Shown piece after piece: positions 46,995 to 59,394 of a stretch of DNA of 64,000 nt. Under the pieces are notes generated by a model. The model was given only the letters and a program-made list of their open reading frames with translations. It was not told the DNA's origin and did not search any database. The DNA lies in contig NC_079873.1 of assembly GCF_023065955.2 (NCBI RefSeq), positions 96,820,128-96,884,127 on the forward strand, in the 5' to 3' direction. Origin of the DNA: Ursus arctos (lineage: Eukaryota > Chordata > Mammalia > Carnivora > Ursidae). Positions within the stretch are counted from its first letter, which is position 1, and each line of letters starts with the position of its first letter. The translations under genes and the position numbers were made by a program.

Positions 46995-48581
46995 CTCAAT
47001 ACACAAAAATACTTGTCTTTTGCTAAAGGGCCTTTTAAAAAGTTTAAACATATCAGAGACTCCCTGATGTAATTTCCTTTCCATTATTATTCAGCCAATA
47101 CTTTCTTCGTAAATAGTACAGAAGTAAAATTCAACCTAGTCCTTGCTGAATTTCATAAATTCTTAATTAGTAGGATTCAAAATAATGAGACCTTATTGTA
47201 CACTGCTTAAGAAAGATTTTCAAATACTTTAATCACCTTCTTCCTGTTTATTTCTTAATCCTGTGCTTTGGCCCACCATGTGCCCTCAACTCCCACTGAA
47301 GCAGAGAACACACAGAAAACCCACAGGAAAATGTAAATCTGAGAAATAAATATGCATGGTTGGTTTAAAAAGAGTAAGAATTAACATTTAAAGCAATGGT
47401 AATTTACTCTGATCTGTAATTTTGAGCTCCTATGCTGAAATTGCTCATTTGGAAATTACCAAGTGCTTGGGTCTCATTTGTGATCTTCTTCCTGCATACA
47501 CCCAGCACACAAAGGAGTCATAATGACCGGCTGAGTCACTGCTGCCATCTCCCTCAAGCGTGCTCTCCAAATGTCAATACCATTTTCTATGGTGCAGTGA
47601 TGAAGATTCCCAGCCGTAGCTTGCTTACACCACAGGACAGGCCCTGAAATGTGTTCGGAGGGCACCGTGATCTTCCTCCAACCCCTATTGCTCCAGTGGC
47701 CAAATGGTCATGCCACAGATCATTCTGGCTTTGCAGATCATTCCCATTACCCATTGCCATTAGTTATTGCCGGAATATAAATGGAAAACCATTTAAATTT
47801 ATGGGAAGAAGGGAGCTGCTTTTGACCAGATCCCAACAAAATGATGTGCACACTTGATGAAATTATACTCACGTTATGGATTCCTACCAGAAGCAAAACT
47901 ATGTACATGGTATTAGAGACGTAAGTACTCTAAATGACCAGTACGTAGAAAATCCTGTGCTGTTCTATGGCGCCTACTTTAAGATATCCTGCTCTTCCCA
48001 ACTTCTCAACCCCACTTCCAAAAGGGTTACCCAGAACTCAAGCATTACATCTTTTCCGTCTTTCCCATTCATCATAGATCCAGGGTGTTAGTAGTTAATA
48101 GTTGTCAGATGTAAATTAACTAAAAAGGAACCAAGAATCCCTGGTAAATTTAATGAAGAAAGGGGAAGAACTGAGGAGGACTTAACATGACTGAACTTTC
48201 TCATAATGCTAGGATCAAAGGACCAGTATATCTTTGTTAGAAACTGTCTTTGTCAGGTTTTCTTAGTTCTTTTACTTGGGAGACATAATGTATCTTGTTG
48301 GATAGTCATATCCATGTAAGAATCAGCCATGTTATAATAAGGTTCTATCTCTACCGAAGCTATGTCTTGTTCGAAGAATATTTAGTGGAAGATGAAAGAC
48401 ATGAGCTGCAACAGGAAACACTGAGGCCAGAAACAAGGGAAAAGCCTTGGCATTCATTCCAGAGACATTTTGATAATGCATGTCAATCAAAACAGTTAAG
48501 TACTACAATTCAGCCAGGATTGCTTGAGTCTGGGCTTGATAAACGACCAGCCTGGTACCCCCAAGTTGTAGAATCTTCCTT
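46995..48581. other. Unique intronic sequence upstream of exon 4
   Basis: No exon recognised. A 99-codon + frame (48295-48594) ends at the SINE and has neither flanking splice sites in consensus form nor recognisable homology. Confidence 0.4.
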
Positions 48582-48596
48582 TAAAGCAAGATAGAG

Positions 48597-48734
48597 GGCA
48601 CCTGGGTGGCTCATTCCGTCAAGCGCCTGCCTTTGGCTCAGGTCATGATCTCAGTGTCCTGAGATGGAGCCCCACATCGGGTTCCCTGCTCAGTGGGGAG
48701 TCTGCTTCTCCCTATCCCTCTGCCCCTCCTCCCC

Positions 48735-48779
<45 letters not shown>

Positions 48780-48799
48780 AAATAAAATCTTAAAAAAAA
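48597..48799 (+). mobile_element. CAN-SINE 187 bp upstream of GRIA3 exon 4
   Basis: ggcacctgggtggctcattc head, a (TC)16 run at 48742-48773, A-rich tail. Duplication taaagcaagatagag at 48582-48596 and taaagcaagacagag at 48800-48814, one mismatch. It puts a sense-strand pyrimidine tract into the intron just before the exon. Confidence 0.96.
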
Positions 48800-48907
48800 T
48801 AAAGCAAGACAGAGATGCCGACTCTCTGGATGGTTAAGTCTGGGGTCAAGAGTAAGCCTGCTTTCCACAGTGGATAAGATTCGAAGGGACCCAACGGACT
48901 GTAATAA

Positions 48908-49252
<345 letters not shown>

Positions 49253-49295
49253 TGAAGTAGCCAAAAGACTAAATGGGCCAACAGTCTTTGATAGT

Positions 49296-49320
49296 TTCTC
49301 TAATCTTTTTTCCTCCCTAG
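49296..49320 (+). promoter_or_regulatory. Cryptic 3' splice site downstream of exon 4
   Basis: A strong-looking acceptor with a branch-like ctaat and a long pyrimidine run ends in ccctag at 49320, 146 bp after exon 4. If joined to exon 4 (phase 0) it would add WLQGEKKKRKYKLLKIVRHD and then a stop (taa at 49381). No evidence of use; recorded because of its strength. Confidence 0.35.
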
Positions 49321-50699
49321 TGGCTGCAGGGGGAAAAAAAGAAAAGAAAATATAAGCTGTTGAAAATTGTACGACATGATTAATCTGGAAGTCTCTGCAA
49401 TTTAATGCTACCTATCAGATAAACACACCCTTCCACACCTCCGTTTCATAGATCGCTGACTGCTTCAAAGTAATCCCCTTCCTTTTCCATACCTTCCTCC
49501 CAGCACAGAACAGACAAGGGATTAGGCCGGGCAGAAGGAAAGGGTTTTGTTTCAGGGGCACAGGTGCAGAGTGTCAAGGCAGTCTTCCCTAGGTTTGAAG
49601 TTGTGGTGTCTTTGCAGAACAGCCCTCTGGTTCCAGAGAGAGACAGAATGCGTATACGTAATTTAGACCCTTTTGTAAGTAAGATGGCATACTTGAGAAA
49701 AAAGTGTTTATTGCTTTTAAAATGCAAACAAATTGAAAAAGAATTAGACTGGGGGGAAAATACAATTCAATGGGCCCAAATGTATTCATTATTAAGCTAG
49801 GATATTTAAATTTAAGACTAAAAAATATTAGAAGAAATGTTTCACCCTAAGCCAGACGGATACTGTGTTTGGAGTAAAGAGTTGAATTGAAACGTGGTGA
49901 AAGTTTATTATTTTCCTTAGAAGTCTCAATTTTCCAGTTAATAACAGAGTGCCTATGCTGCCATAAACAAAACTGTAGGGGAAACATTTCCATTCTAATT
50001 CGATCCCAGTGTACCTGGGGGCCGGAACAGCTCTGGAGATTGAAATTATAGTGAGCGGCCATTGCCTGGGAGAGCTGTTTTATAGCAAATTAAATATTAA
50101 CAATTTGTCAGGTATGCCCCCATAAGAAGAGAATGCAAAACAAAAATAGGGAAGGGAAGAGGAGGGGAAAGAAGGAGGGAGAAAGGGACGGAGAGAGAGG
50201 GAGAAACGAAGAGAGGAAGGAAGAGAGAAATCACTGAGCCTGCATCGTGGAGATACAGAGCCGTCCCCTTCCCGAGAACGACATCACCTCTACTGAACGG
50301 CGTCTCACAGGAAATCTGGAGCATAGCCTGGCTAAATCAAATTTCCCAACGAACGTTCTCTCGAGCTACCCAAATGATCCACCCCTCCCTTCTAAAAAAA
50401 AAAAGGCTTTGATTTTCTTAGATCTTGAAAGTGAAGAATCAGGTCAGTGATGCTGGTGAATGTACTACATGCCCTCTAAAATTTTATACCAAAATAGCCT
50501 TTTAGTGGGTGACCTATTTAATAGCCAAAAGCGCAGGAACATCTTCCTTGTTGTACTTTGTTTTCTTTCTTTTGTATCGGAAACTCTGGCTTCTTGAATA
50601 TGTCGCACTCGGTGAAGTGTTCCAGGCTTTATAGGGTCTTACACTGGAGGCTGGGATTTTTCAGCATGATGTAATAGAAAACTCGGGGGGTAGAGCTCT
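49321..50699. other. Proximal intron 4 sequence with a purine-rich tract
   Basis: No repeat recognised apart from about 85 bp of almost pure purine at 50146-50230 (GGGA, GAGA and GGAA units). Confidence 0.5.
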
Positions 50700-50868
50700 G
50701 AATTTTATGTAGCTATGGGGTCTTGGGCAATTAAAACATCTATGCCTCAGTTTTCTCATCTACATCATGGGGAAAATAAAACTTGCTCTACCTCACATGG
50801 TTGGTATAATTGCTCCGAGAGACATAAACTGCTATAGAAAAATATAGTCATTATTACCTAACGCCTTC
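50700..50868 (+). repeat. MIR SINE
   Basis: tatggggtcttgggcaatta, catctatgcctcagttttct and catctacatcatggggaaaa are the MIR core. Confidence 0.65.
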
Positions 50869-51149
50869 AGGAAAACTAAACCAACGTGATTCAAGAGCCC
50901 CGTTCTCTCTTTTCATGTATCGCTTTCTGTCTTCCTTTCTTCTACATGTACATTCACAGTGTCCCTCAAAATACTTTCTATACAATTTTTCAGGGAACAT
51001 TGTTCAAAGAAAAGTTTTAGCAACATCCAGATAAGGCTAAAGAGTTCATTTCACTTATCCTTTTCTCCTCTTTCAAAGAACTGCTATAGAACTACCAACT
51101 CATGATTCTTTTCTCTGCCATTTAAGGAATGTCTCGGAGGCCATAAGTA

Positions 51150-51264
51150 CTATGAGGTAGGGGCCACGTTTGTCTTGTTCACAGTTATATCCCTAGTGTC
51201 CAACCGAGTACCTGGCATGTAGTATTGGACGGATGGGTGGACGGATGGGTGGACGGATGGAGGA
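51150..51264 (+). repeat. L2 LINE 3' end followed by a 12-bp minisatellite
   Basis: gaggtaggggccacgtttgt, atatccctagtgtccaaccg and acctggcatgtagta match the L2 3' end. Its terminal short repeat is replaced by about three units of ggacggatgggt at 51227-51264. Confidence 0.65.
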
Positions 51265-52571
51265 ATATTGAAGCAGCACGTTTTCAGTAAGTTCCGCTGT
51301 GATTTTGCAATGCTTCCCTCGAGAGGCAAAAAAGTGCCTGCGGCCACATGATAAGATTATGAAAGGACACATTTTCTAAAGCTTTAAGGTGGTGGCTCTC
51401 TGCTCAAACCTATTCTGATGATATCATAAATTTGCCATAATTTATTTTTTAGATAAAAATAGATTTCTCATTAAACAAATTATTTAAATTAAGCAACAAA
51501 TTCAACATGATGTTTCTTTAGAGGAAACATTTGAAAAAATGAATTGAATGCTAAGATACAGAGATGTCACTTTTCTCATTGGTTCCTAAGCATTCTTTTG
51601 ACAAATTTATCCTGATTCACTGTACAGATCCTGGTCAGAATGAGGAAATTTATAATTCAATCAGTATCATGTTCTTCTAAAAGTTGCCCCATCCTACAAA
51701 GGTGTTTTCAACTTTGATTGAGGTTATTTTCATAAAAGGAAATCTCTATGGTCTCCCACAAAATGATACTTCACGACCCATTACACCACTATAACGTAAT
51801 TCCCTGCAGATTTGATTTTGGCAAGAAGTTCATACTGTACTCCATATCCCATGGGTGTGAATGAAAAGACATCAACATGGTGCAATTTTTCCAATATAAA
51901 CAGGTCTTCAATATAGTGTTATATAGCATAACCTCCCCATTTCATGATATAGGTTCTAATTTCCCTGCAAGTGTTCAAACGCTTAGAGGGTAAATACGAA
52001 TTCTTCTAACATTTCTCTCCAAACTCTTTTTTGAACTCTTTCCGACTCTCAGACTACAGCAGGAAAAAAAAAAAAAAACCTCAAAGGAGGTACTAATATC
52101 GTTCTTTAACAGTTCAGCTCTAAGGGAAGTATTCCAAACTTACAGCTCTAAGAATTAACATAGAAAATAAAGCTAGAGACAGATGAAAGAAACCAGGAAA
52201 GATAGTCAGGGTTCCCAGAGACTATTTAGAAACTGTAGATTTTGAATCTAAACGCTAAGAGCACTTTGTACAGGAAGATATAGGTGTGCTAGGCTGAATG
52301 AACCCCTGACCTGACCTGGTACAGCATTCCTGTTCCTGCATCGTGTTCACGAGGCCCTCCCCGTTGGCGGACAGCTGCCTTAACGCAATGGCCAACCTAA
52401 ACTGTCGCTTTTGAAAAGGTTACCTCTCCTGGCCTACCTACCCACGACAGACTAGATCCTCCATCCCCGTAGCATATACCTACGTGTGGACTGCTTTCGA
52501 AAGTCAGGCCCCATAACATGACATGGCTCTGTTGGTCATTTAAAGTTTATTTGGAGAGGCAACAGAGTGGA
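51265..52571. other. Unique intronic sequence
   Basis: AT-rich to about 52080, with an A16 run near 52063-52078. Nothing recognised. Confidence 0.4.
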
Positions 52572-52765
52572 GAGTTTCCGAACCTGGACTTTGGAGCCAG
52601 TCGGAGTGGATCCTGTCACTTGCTGTGTGACCTGGGGCAAGTTACTCAACTCTCTGTGCCTCCATTTCCTGCTTGTAAAATGGGCGATAACTGTCCATTA
52701 AGGACTAGATATATGCAAAGCTTTTAGAAGGTGTCTGACACATAGTGTCTGGGTAGTGCTTTGGT
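52572..52765 (+). repeat. MIR SINE
   Basis: ctggactttggagccagtcg, cacttgctgtgtgacctggg and ctctgtgcctccatttcctg: a well preserved head and core. Confidence 0.8.
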
Positions 52766-52990
52766 GCCACAGGACATGTTTTCACATACGTTATCTCATG
52801 AGCCTCACTGTGGGAGGCAGGAAGGGCAGATGTGTTTATCCCAAATTTACAGATGATAAATGGACACTTAGAGACACTCCAATGGTTTGTCCAAATGTGG
52901 TGCTCCACTCAAGCCTAGTAAGTGGCAAAGCAGGGACAAAACTCAGGTCTTCTGACTCCTAGTCCAGTGCTCTTGCCCCTACACTGACCC
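52766..52990 (-). repeat. MIR SINE, tail-to-tail with the preceding copy
   Basis: cacatacgttatctcatgag, tttacagatgataaatggac, ctagtaagtggcaaagcagg and gactcctagtccagtgctct, the MIR complement. Its 3' end abuts that of the plus-strand MIR. Confidence 0.75.
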
Positions 52991-53079
52991 ACCTTCCTTA
53001 TTTCTAAGGCATTAATTAAATATTTAGCTGAAGCCAAACCCTAGATTAGGCCTGCTCATCAGTTTATGTTGTAAAACAC

Positions 53080-53420
53080 TTGCAAAGCAATTGGAGAAGA
53101 TCCAGAGAAGAGCGGGAAAAAATGATCAAAGCATTAGAAAACAGGCCCTACGAGGAAAGGCTATGTGGGATTGGGGTCTTTAGGGCTGGTGAAAGACGAC
53201 AAAGAGGCAGTTTCATCACCATCCTCCAGTATAAAGAGTTATCATAAAGAGGGCACTGGCCAAGCCACTCTGCCTGCCTGAGGACAGGACCAGAGCAAAC
53301 GAGCTTAACTAGGACTAGACAGAGTCAGCCTTCGAAAGGACTCATGACAAGGAGAGAGGACACTGGAAGAAAGTAAGAGCTCAGCAGTTGAGGCTATATG
53401 CAGGTGAGGCCATTCCAAAG
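53080..53420 (+). repeat. Ancient L3/CR1-like LINE fragment
   Basis: gatcaaagcattagaaaaca, ggccctacgaggaaaggcta, ttgggg-type block followed by tagggctggtgaaagacgac and catcaccatcctccagtata follow the order of the CR1/L3 ORF2 end. Confidence 0.5.
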
Positions 53421-54314
53421 TAGCAAAAAGTCAAATCTAGAATAGTTTTAAGATTGTTTTTGAGAAGAGACAAATATTCTGAGTTAATCCTGTCTTTTGA
53501 CAAGTAAATATCCTTAAAGAAGATTTATTTTAATGAACAGATAAGGGTATTTCCTAAATTTCCTCAATTGCCTCCCCACTGGATATCTAAAAGGTTGTCT
53601 CTTTAAAGACATCTAAACATCCCCCTTCGGGCTTTACCATGTTTTTATTTTTTCCTTAGACAATTCAAAGGGAAATCTCAGCCCAGCCCTTGCCTGAATT
53701 ATGGCATATGCAAACTTGGCGGGGCCCAAACCAGCATGCGGCAATGTGCTACTCTCAGGAAAAATACAGAATATATGATTTCCCCTAGAAATATTTCAGG
53801 CTAAAATCACCTCGTTGTGGATGATGTGAAAGGAACACTTCTTAAGGACAGAATCCTGAAGCAGGTCAATCCTTCAGGCTCCTTTCATTTGAGAACTCTG
53901 TCACTTCAAAGACAGTCATTTTAAGAATGAAACATCCAAGTTAGTAAGTCAGGTCTCTAAAGGCAACAATTCAAGCAAGATGAACACTATTAGGGGCCCT
54001 TCTAAAGTCTCACACAAAAGACAGTGCTCGCTCCGAAGTATGTGTAGCAATTGGGGTCACTAGGGCACTGTTCCCGGTGCCTAGACCTAGGTCAAGTGTA
54101 TTAAAAATGTTACACAGCCTTACGCCTGCTCCCGGCCTCACCCTCCACTCAGCACAGAGTGGTACCATCCAGTTCCTCCCCTCTGTTTGCTCCCCCTTTG
54201 CCCCAGCCCTTACTCTCAACGTTCCTGGTAAAACATTTAGCTGACTTACGAGTCCATGAGACAGTTTGCATTAGCCTCCCTTCTTCTTGGAAGATTTTGT
54301 TTGTGGTAGAGTTG
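53421..54314. other. Unique intronic sequence
   Basis: Nothing recognised. Confidence 0.4.
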
Positions 54315-54570
54315 AATAAATACCAGCCTGGGAATCAAATAGATATGACTTCAAATCCTAGCTCTATTCTTTTTTGCATGACTTTGAAAAAAGTGACTTA
54401 ATTTCTTTGAGGCTCAACTTTCTCATCTTGAAAGACCATTCCACTCCCTTCTTTTCATGTGATCCTGATGTGTTGTGAGGATCAGATAAGCTCTGTGAAG
54501 AGCACCTGGCACAGTGCTTGGCACCCAGCAGGCACTCAATGACCGGTAACCGTAGCTATTCGCCCACGAG
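54315..54570 (+). repeat. MIR SINE, near full length
   Basis: tcaaatcctagctctattct, ctttgaggctcaactttctc, gttgtgaggatcagataagc and cacagtgcttggcacccagc with a ggcactcaatgaccggtaac end. Confidence 0.78.
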
Positions 54571-54892
54571 GGGAAGTTTTCATGCTGGTGAAAATTAGTT
54601 ATTGAGGGACCGTTGCTCAAGAACAATGTCTTCGTGGATTTTCTGAGATATCAATTCAATCTAAAGTCTTAACACAAGAAGAGAGTTTAAGACCTGAGCT
54701 AGCCTCAGGTCTCACTAATATGAGTTTATCGCGTTAAACGACCTCTCTGTTTTTCTCTCCAGTGTAACATTGGGTCATGCATAGTGATTGATAAGCTCAA
54801 GGACCATCTGAGAATTAACCAGATTTTTCAGCATCACTTAAAATAATTAAAAGCATTAAAACCTTGAGCCACCTATGACAACTGGGCATTTT
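54571..54892. other. Unique intronic sequence
   Basis: Nothing recognised. Confidence 0.4.
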
Positions 54893-55132
54893 TAATAACA
54901 AATAGGTATTAAGTGGTTACAAAGTTCCAGATACCGCTTTAATCAATGTGTGTGGATATCTCATGTGAGTTAATCCTTCTATTAGCCCTATAAGGTAGAT
55001 GGGGATATTATCACCATTTTACAGGTGTGGAAATTGAGATATACAGGTCATACAGCTAATAACCGGTGGAGCCAGAATTGGAACCCGGGGGTCTGACTCC
55101 AAATGCGTGAATCACTGCACTCATCAGCCTTG
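54893..55132 (-). repeat. MIR SINE, near full length
   Basis: tattagccctataaggtaga, atcaccattttacaggtgtg, cagctaataaccggtggagc and gaattggaacccgggggtct: the MIR complement. Confidence 0.78.
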
Positions 55133-56429
55133 GGTCTGACTGAGGTTTTCAAGCAGAGTAGATTCAACCAGAGGTTATAAGAGATAAGCATCCTGATGAA
55201 GCCTAGAACAGCTTTGTTCACAACAAGCATTGATAAACAACAAGCATTTCACAGATATTTTCTCCAATCGACGAGGATCCATATTCCATTAACGCGCGGA
55301 ATTGAAAATATGCCCCTTAAACCTACCCTTTGGTGAAAAGCTCATTTATGATGAGCAAGTTCATTAACTTATGGCGCCAAAACAATCTATGCAATGGACC
55401 CCACAAGAGTAGGAATAAATTGTGAGAGTTCCTGTATCAGAGTGATATGTAAGTACGACTAGCATTCCCATCTGCGTGCAAGTCTTCTCAAGTAAAGAAC
55501 CACAATCTCCATTATATTACCCCAACTGCCATAGATGTTGCCCATTTCCTCCTTCTTTTGCTGGGGAATAACCTGAATGTACCTGGAAAAGTCTGGAAGG
55601 CGTAGCTCCTCTTCCCTTCATTAACCCCAGAAAAACAACATAAAATAAAACTGGTCCTGGGAAAGCATGATGTCCACAGGATAAGTGTTTGGGGTGGGTG
55701 CTGAGCTTTTCTGGGCTGCTAGCTTTGAGCACCAGGCCTCCAAGGGAAACGTTCCTCACTCCCACCCAATATCACCCTTAAACCCAGGTGAGAGGAGCCA
55801 CTGCCTTGAACTCTGTGCTTCAGAGGGCTCCTCATACTGCAAACACTAAAACACAGAGACTTTTTTTTGCCTTTTTGGTGTTGAGAGTATTTGAACAGTT
55901 AGTAGCTGGTTGAGCATCAGGGAAAAAAGGGAGAGGGACACATAAGACAAACTGGGCTCCCCAGATCAGAGCACAGAGTGACATGGGGGTAAGGGGGAGT
56001 CAGGCAAGGACAGGGGAAGTGAAGGAGAGATTGGTAACTTACGCCATGGGAGACAAAAGGAAAACGGCTAATTTCCCCAAATCAACCTAAGTGAAGAATC
56101 TCGGCAGATAGGTTTCTCCAGATAACTGTGCTCCCTCCCTCTGCACGACTTGAAAGATGTAGTCTTGGAAGACATGTAGAATTGCTCGGCAACTCCAAGT
56201 CAGAAAAGTGGGCCTTGGGTCTGGCAACTTGCTGTCCTTGGCTTCTTGGAGAACTTGACAGGTCCACCCCATCCTGGCTTCACGTGGGTCCAGTCACCAG
56301 GCAGGAGTTCTGAGACCAGGGCTTAGCTTCCGGCGGCGCGTGCGGATCTCCCAGTAGCAGTGCTGGCCTGCGGGAGGGCCTGAGTCCTTGAGCAGCCTGA
56401 TCTAGTTCAAGCGTTGGGCGCGTGAAAGG
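55133..56429. other. Unique intronic sequence
   Basis: No exon or repeat recognised; a short CpG-containing patch at 56325-56350. Confidence 0.4.
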
Positions 56430-56820
56430 ATTTCAATGTAAAATGAACTAGAGGATCTGAAATGGAGAATCTCACACATGCGCCTTCAGGAAAATGAAAC
56501 AAGAACTGAGAAGACTGATTTCCCATAAATGCCTGACTTCGCGGAAAACCAGAACCTCTCTCTTGAACAACGAACATCCATCAAGAATCTCTTTTCATCC
56601 TCAAGCCAATGAACTTATTGCTTGGACCCTGACCAGACTTCCCCACTCTTTGCACTCCTTACCCATAAATACGGCCCACCCCACACCCTAGAGCGACTCG
56701 CCTGGAGCATGCTACAGTTTGCATTTCCTGGAATTGCACTTCCTCTGCTATTCCTTCACAAACTCAATTTCTGGTCATTCGAGCTTGCCTCAGTTTACCT
56801 CTTTATTTGGGTTGACAGGT
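56430..56820 (+). mobile_element. Possible degraded solo LTR (endogenous retrovirus-like)
   Basis: A compositional plan like a solo LTR: starts near tgtaaaatgaactagaggat, has a TATA-like cccataaatacggc at about 56660 and a C/T-rich 3' part ending in a tgaca near 56817. No internal retroviral sequence adjoins it. I cannot name a family and no duplication is clear. Confidence 0.22.
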
Positions 56821-57466
56821 AGATACACAGGCCAGGCCAAGGCATACTTTGTTTTGGGACATTTTAACCTTTAAATATAGGGTATGTGGTCCTCCATTTG
56901 TGTTCCTGCTGTGGGTTCCAAAAATGTTAGGGGTGAGCCTGCTCCTATTCTCCTATATCTCTCATACCTAAAACATAAATGCCCCTGTCAAAATATCCAG
57001 TTTATTTCCAAAGAGCAGGTTTTTCTGAGCACTCGAGGCTCATTCCGTATAAATGTAGCTCTTCCAGTCATCTATCATGATATTTGTTTGGTGAGGCAGG
57101 TTAGGGAGGGTGTTTTTCACAGTAGTAGACTCTTCCTGACAAGCTTAGATGCTATGGAAAGTTAATCAAGTGCCTGGTAGAACTAGGATAGGAGTGATAC
57201 GCCCATCACTCTTGGAAGATTTTTATCTTACTTCTATCTCTCAGGGGTGAGTACAAGCTACTCCAGGGAATCTTCCTGATACTTTCATACCTTCTGCTTT
57301 ATTTCATAGATTCTCCTTTTTACCCTATCCGAAGTCCAAAGAAGAAGATGGTCAGGGGATATGGTTCAGATAAATTATGGACCTGGAGGGGCAGTGATAG
57401 GGAAATAAATTACTCAATTTTCTCCTTTCCATGCCACGGCCACAACACACCCACAAGCACTATGTT
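56821..57466. other. Unique intronic sequence
   Basis: Nothing recognised. Confidence 0.4.
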
Positions 57467-57480
57467 TGGTCAATTCCTTT

Positions 57481-57688
57481 TTTTTTTTTAAGATTTTATT
57501 TATTTTGAGAGAGAGAAAGGGAGAGAGAGTGTGTGAGTGGGGGAAGGGCAGAGGGAGAAAGACTCTCAAGCAGACTCCATGCTGAGCACCGAGCCCGATG
57601 CGGGGGCTCCATCTCACAACCGGGAGATCATGACCTGAGCTGAAATCAAGAGTCGGACGCTTAACTGACTGAGCCACCCAGGCACCCC
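57481..57688 (-). mobile_element. CAN-SINE with target-site duplication
   Basis: Poly-T then aagattttatttattttgag, purine tract and actgagccacccaggcaccc. Perfect duplication tggtcaattccttt at 57467-57480 and 57689-57702. Confidence 0.97.
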
Positions 57689-57702
57689 TGGTCAATTCCT
57701 TT

Positions 57703-59167
57703 GCAACACTAGAGTTTGTCTAAGAAAGATTCTCTATGCTTAGAATTCCAAAGTTCTTCTAGAGACCTGCTTTCAGAGGCATGGTTACAAGCTGAGAGCT
57801 AAACCTTCTTCCAGCACCACATGGTAATGGTTCTATACTTCACACTTAGGTCTATGTCTCCATGACATTCAAATTATATGATGGGCTGGTACTAGATAGG
57901 AGATAGGACAACGACACTGGAGACCCCTTGAACCAAAGCAAGGCGCCATTTATTTATCAGCCTGTGTCTACAGGTGGACCAAATGAGAAGTCTTTCAGAA
58001 TCTTTAAACACAAAGACACATAAGGGAATTGGCAGGTGTTATTTACCTGGATGTCTAAGGGTATCTGAGCCCATATCCCCATGTTAGAGAAACAAGGGCC
58101 ACACAGAATGGGATCTCTTGGAATGGATAAATAATTGCTTACCTATCTAAGAAATCACTGCATAATTACGAGGTAACTCATGAAGAAGAAGGAAGGCAAA
58201 GGGACCAGACCTCTGGAACAGACGTTGTAATTTACATGGAACACTTCCAAGACAAGGGCCAATCAACTGTTCTGAGGTTAACCTCACACGAGTGCTTCTA
58301 TTAGAGTACTATACTAAGCACTATTGGAAGAAATGAAAGTTCTCTTTCTTTCTTTCCTTTTTAAATTTTGTAATAGCCCCTAGCAATGTAAATCAAATGA
58401 GAAAGCATCATATCTCAACAAATGTAAAATGATAAAGACAAGGTACATACGTGCTGGTAGAATAAAAGAAATTAGAAACCCCACAGCTGATTTTTGCATA
58501 TGAGTTCATTCATCATAGAATGTAAAGTCAGTGTGTTTCTAAGACCTATGCCTCTTCATCTTCTTCCCCCAGGCACATGGTAAGGCCCTTATATATAAAA
58601 AAAGAGGGACCCCATTCTTTGCTTTTCCCTGCTCCCCAATCTTCTAATTATACAAGTAATACATAGCCAAGCACACCCATTGGCCTTCCCTCATCTCTCA
58701 GTGTATCTTACGAGATGTTCCCTTTCTTTTCCCACCTCCAACCATTCCAGTTTTCTCCCTGAAATGAAAATGGCTGCCTCATACATCCTCCTCAGGGACC
58801 TTTCTCATTACTTCACCAATTATGATGTCCTGTGGTCTCTATTTCTTACCCTGTCGACATGGTGATTTAAAGCTATTCACTTAACATATATTGGACTACC
58901 CTAATAAATATTTTGAAGCAAAAATACACCACAGAATTGCAGAACAGTGTCCCAAAAGCAGAACCCATGGTTGGATTTCTTAAAGATACTCACTGCTGAC
59001 ATTGTTTCTCTTCAATCCAGCCTGACATCTGGCCTCCAGGCCCTACGTGAGTGGACAGAGCCACACACTTTTACTTGCAGTAAAAGTCTTCCACATGTTA
59101 GGTGATTTCAACACTCACTGGCAGCCTTAAGCAAACTTGTTCCCTAAAATGCAGATAGTTATCCTAG
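57703..59167. other. Unique intronic sequence
   Basis: No repeat firmly recognised. The region 58360-58660 is L1-like in base composition but not assignable. Confidence 0.4.
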
Positions 59168-59180
59168 GAGTTAGTAGCAG

Positions 59181-59381
59181 GGGCGCCTGGGTGGCTCAGT
59201 CGTTAAGCGTCTGCCTTTGGCTCAGGGCGTGATCCCGGCGTTCTGGGATCGAGCCCCACATCAGGCTCCTCTGCTATGAGCCTGCTTCTTCCTCTCCCAC
59301 TCCCGCTGCTTGTGTTCCCTCTCTCGCTGGCTGTCTCTATCTCTGTCAAATAAATAAATAAAATCTTAAAAAAAAAAAAAA
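59181..59381 (+). mobile_element. CAN-SINE, bear-type subfamily, recent
   Basis: gggcgcctgggtggctcagt, gggatcgagccccacatcag, ctctgctatgagcctgcttc and ctcgctggctgtctctatct: nearly the same body as the copy at 41.4 kb. Perfect duplication gagttagtagcag at 59168-59180 and 59382-59394. Confidence 0.97.
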
Positions 59382-59394
59382 GAGTTAGTAGCAG

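Noticed and set aside
48295..48594. 99-codon ORF just upstream of exon 4 as a possible extra exon
   Set aside because: No matching part of GluA3 and no consensus splice sites; the frame ends at the SINE boundary.
54023..54050. U6 snRNA-like start (gtgctcgctccg)
   Set aside because: Similarity stops after about a dozen bases; the rest of U6 is absent.
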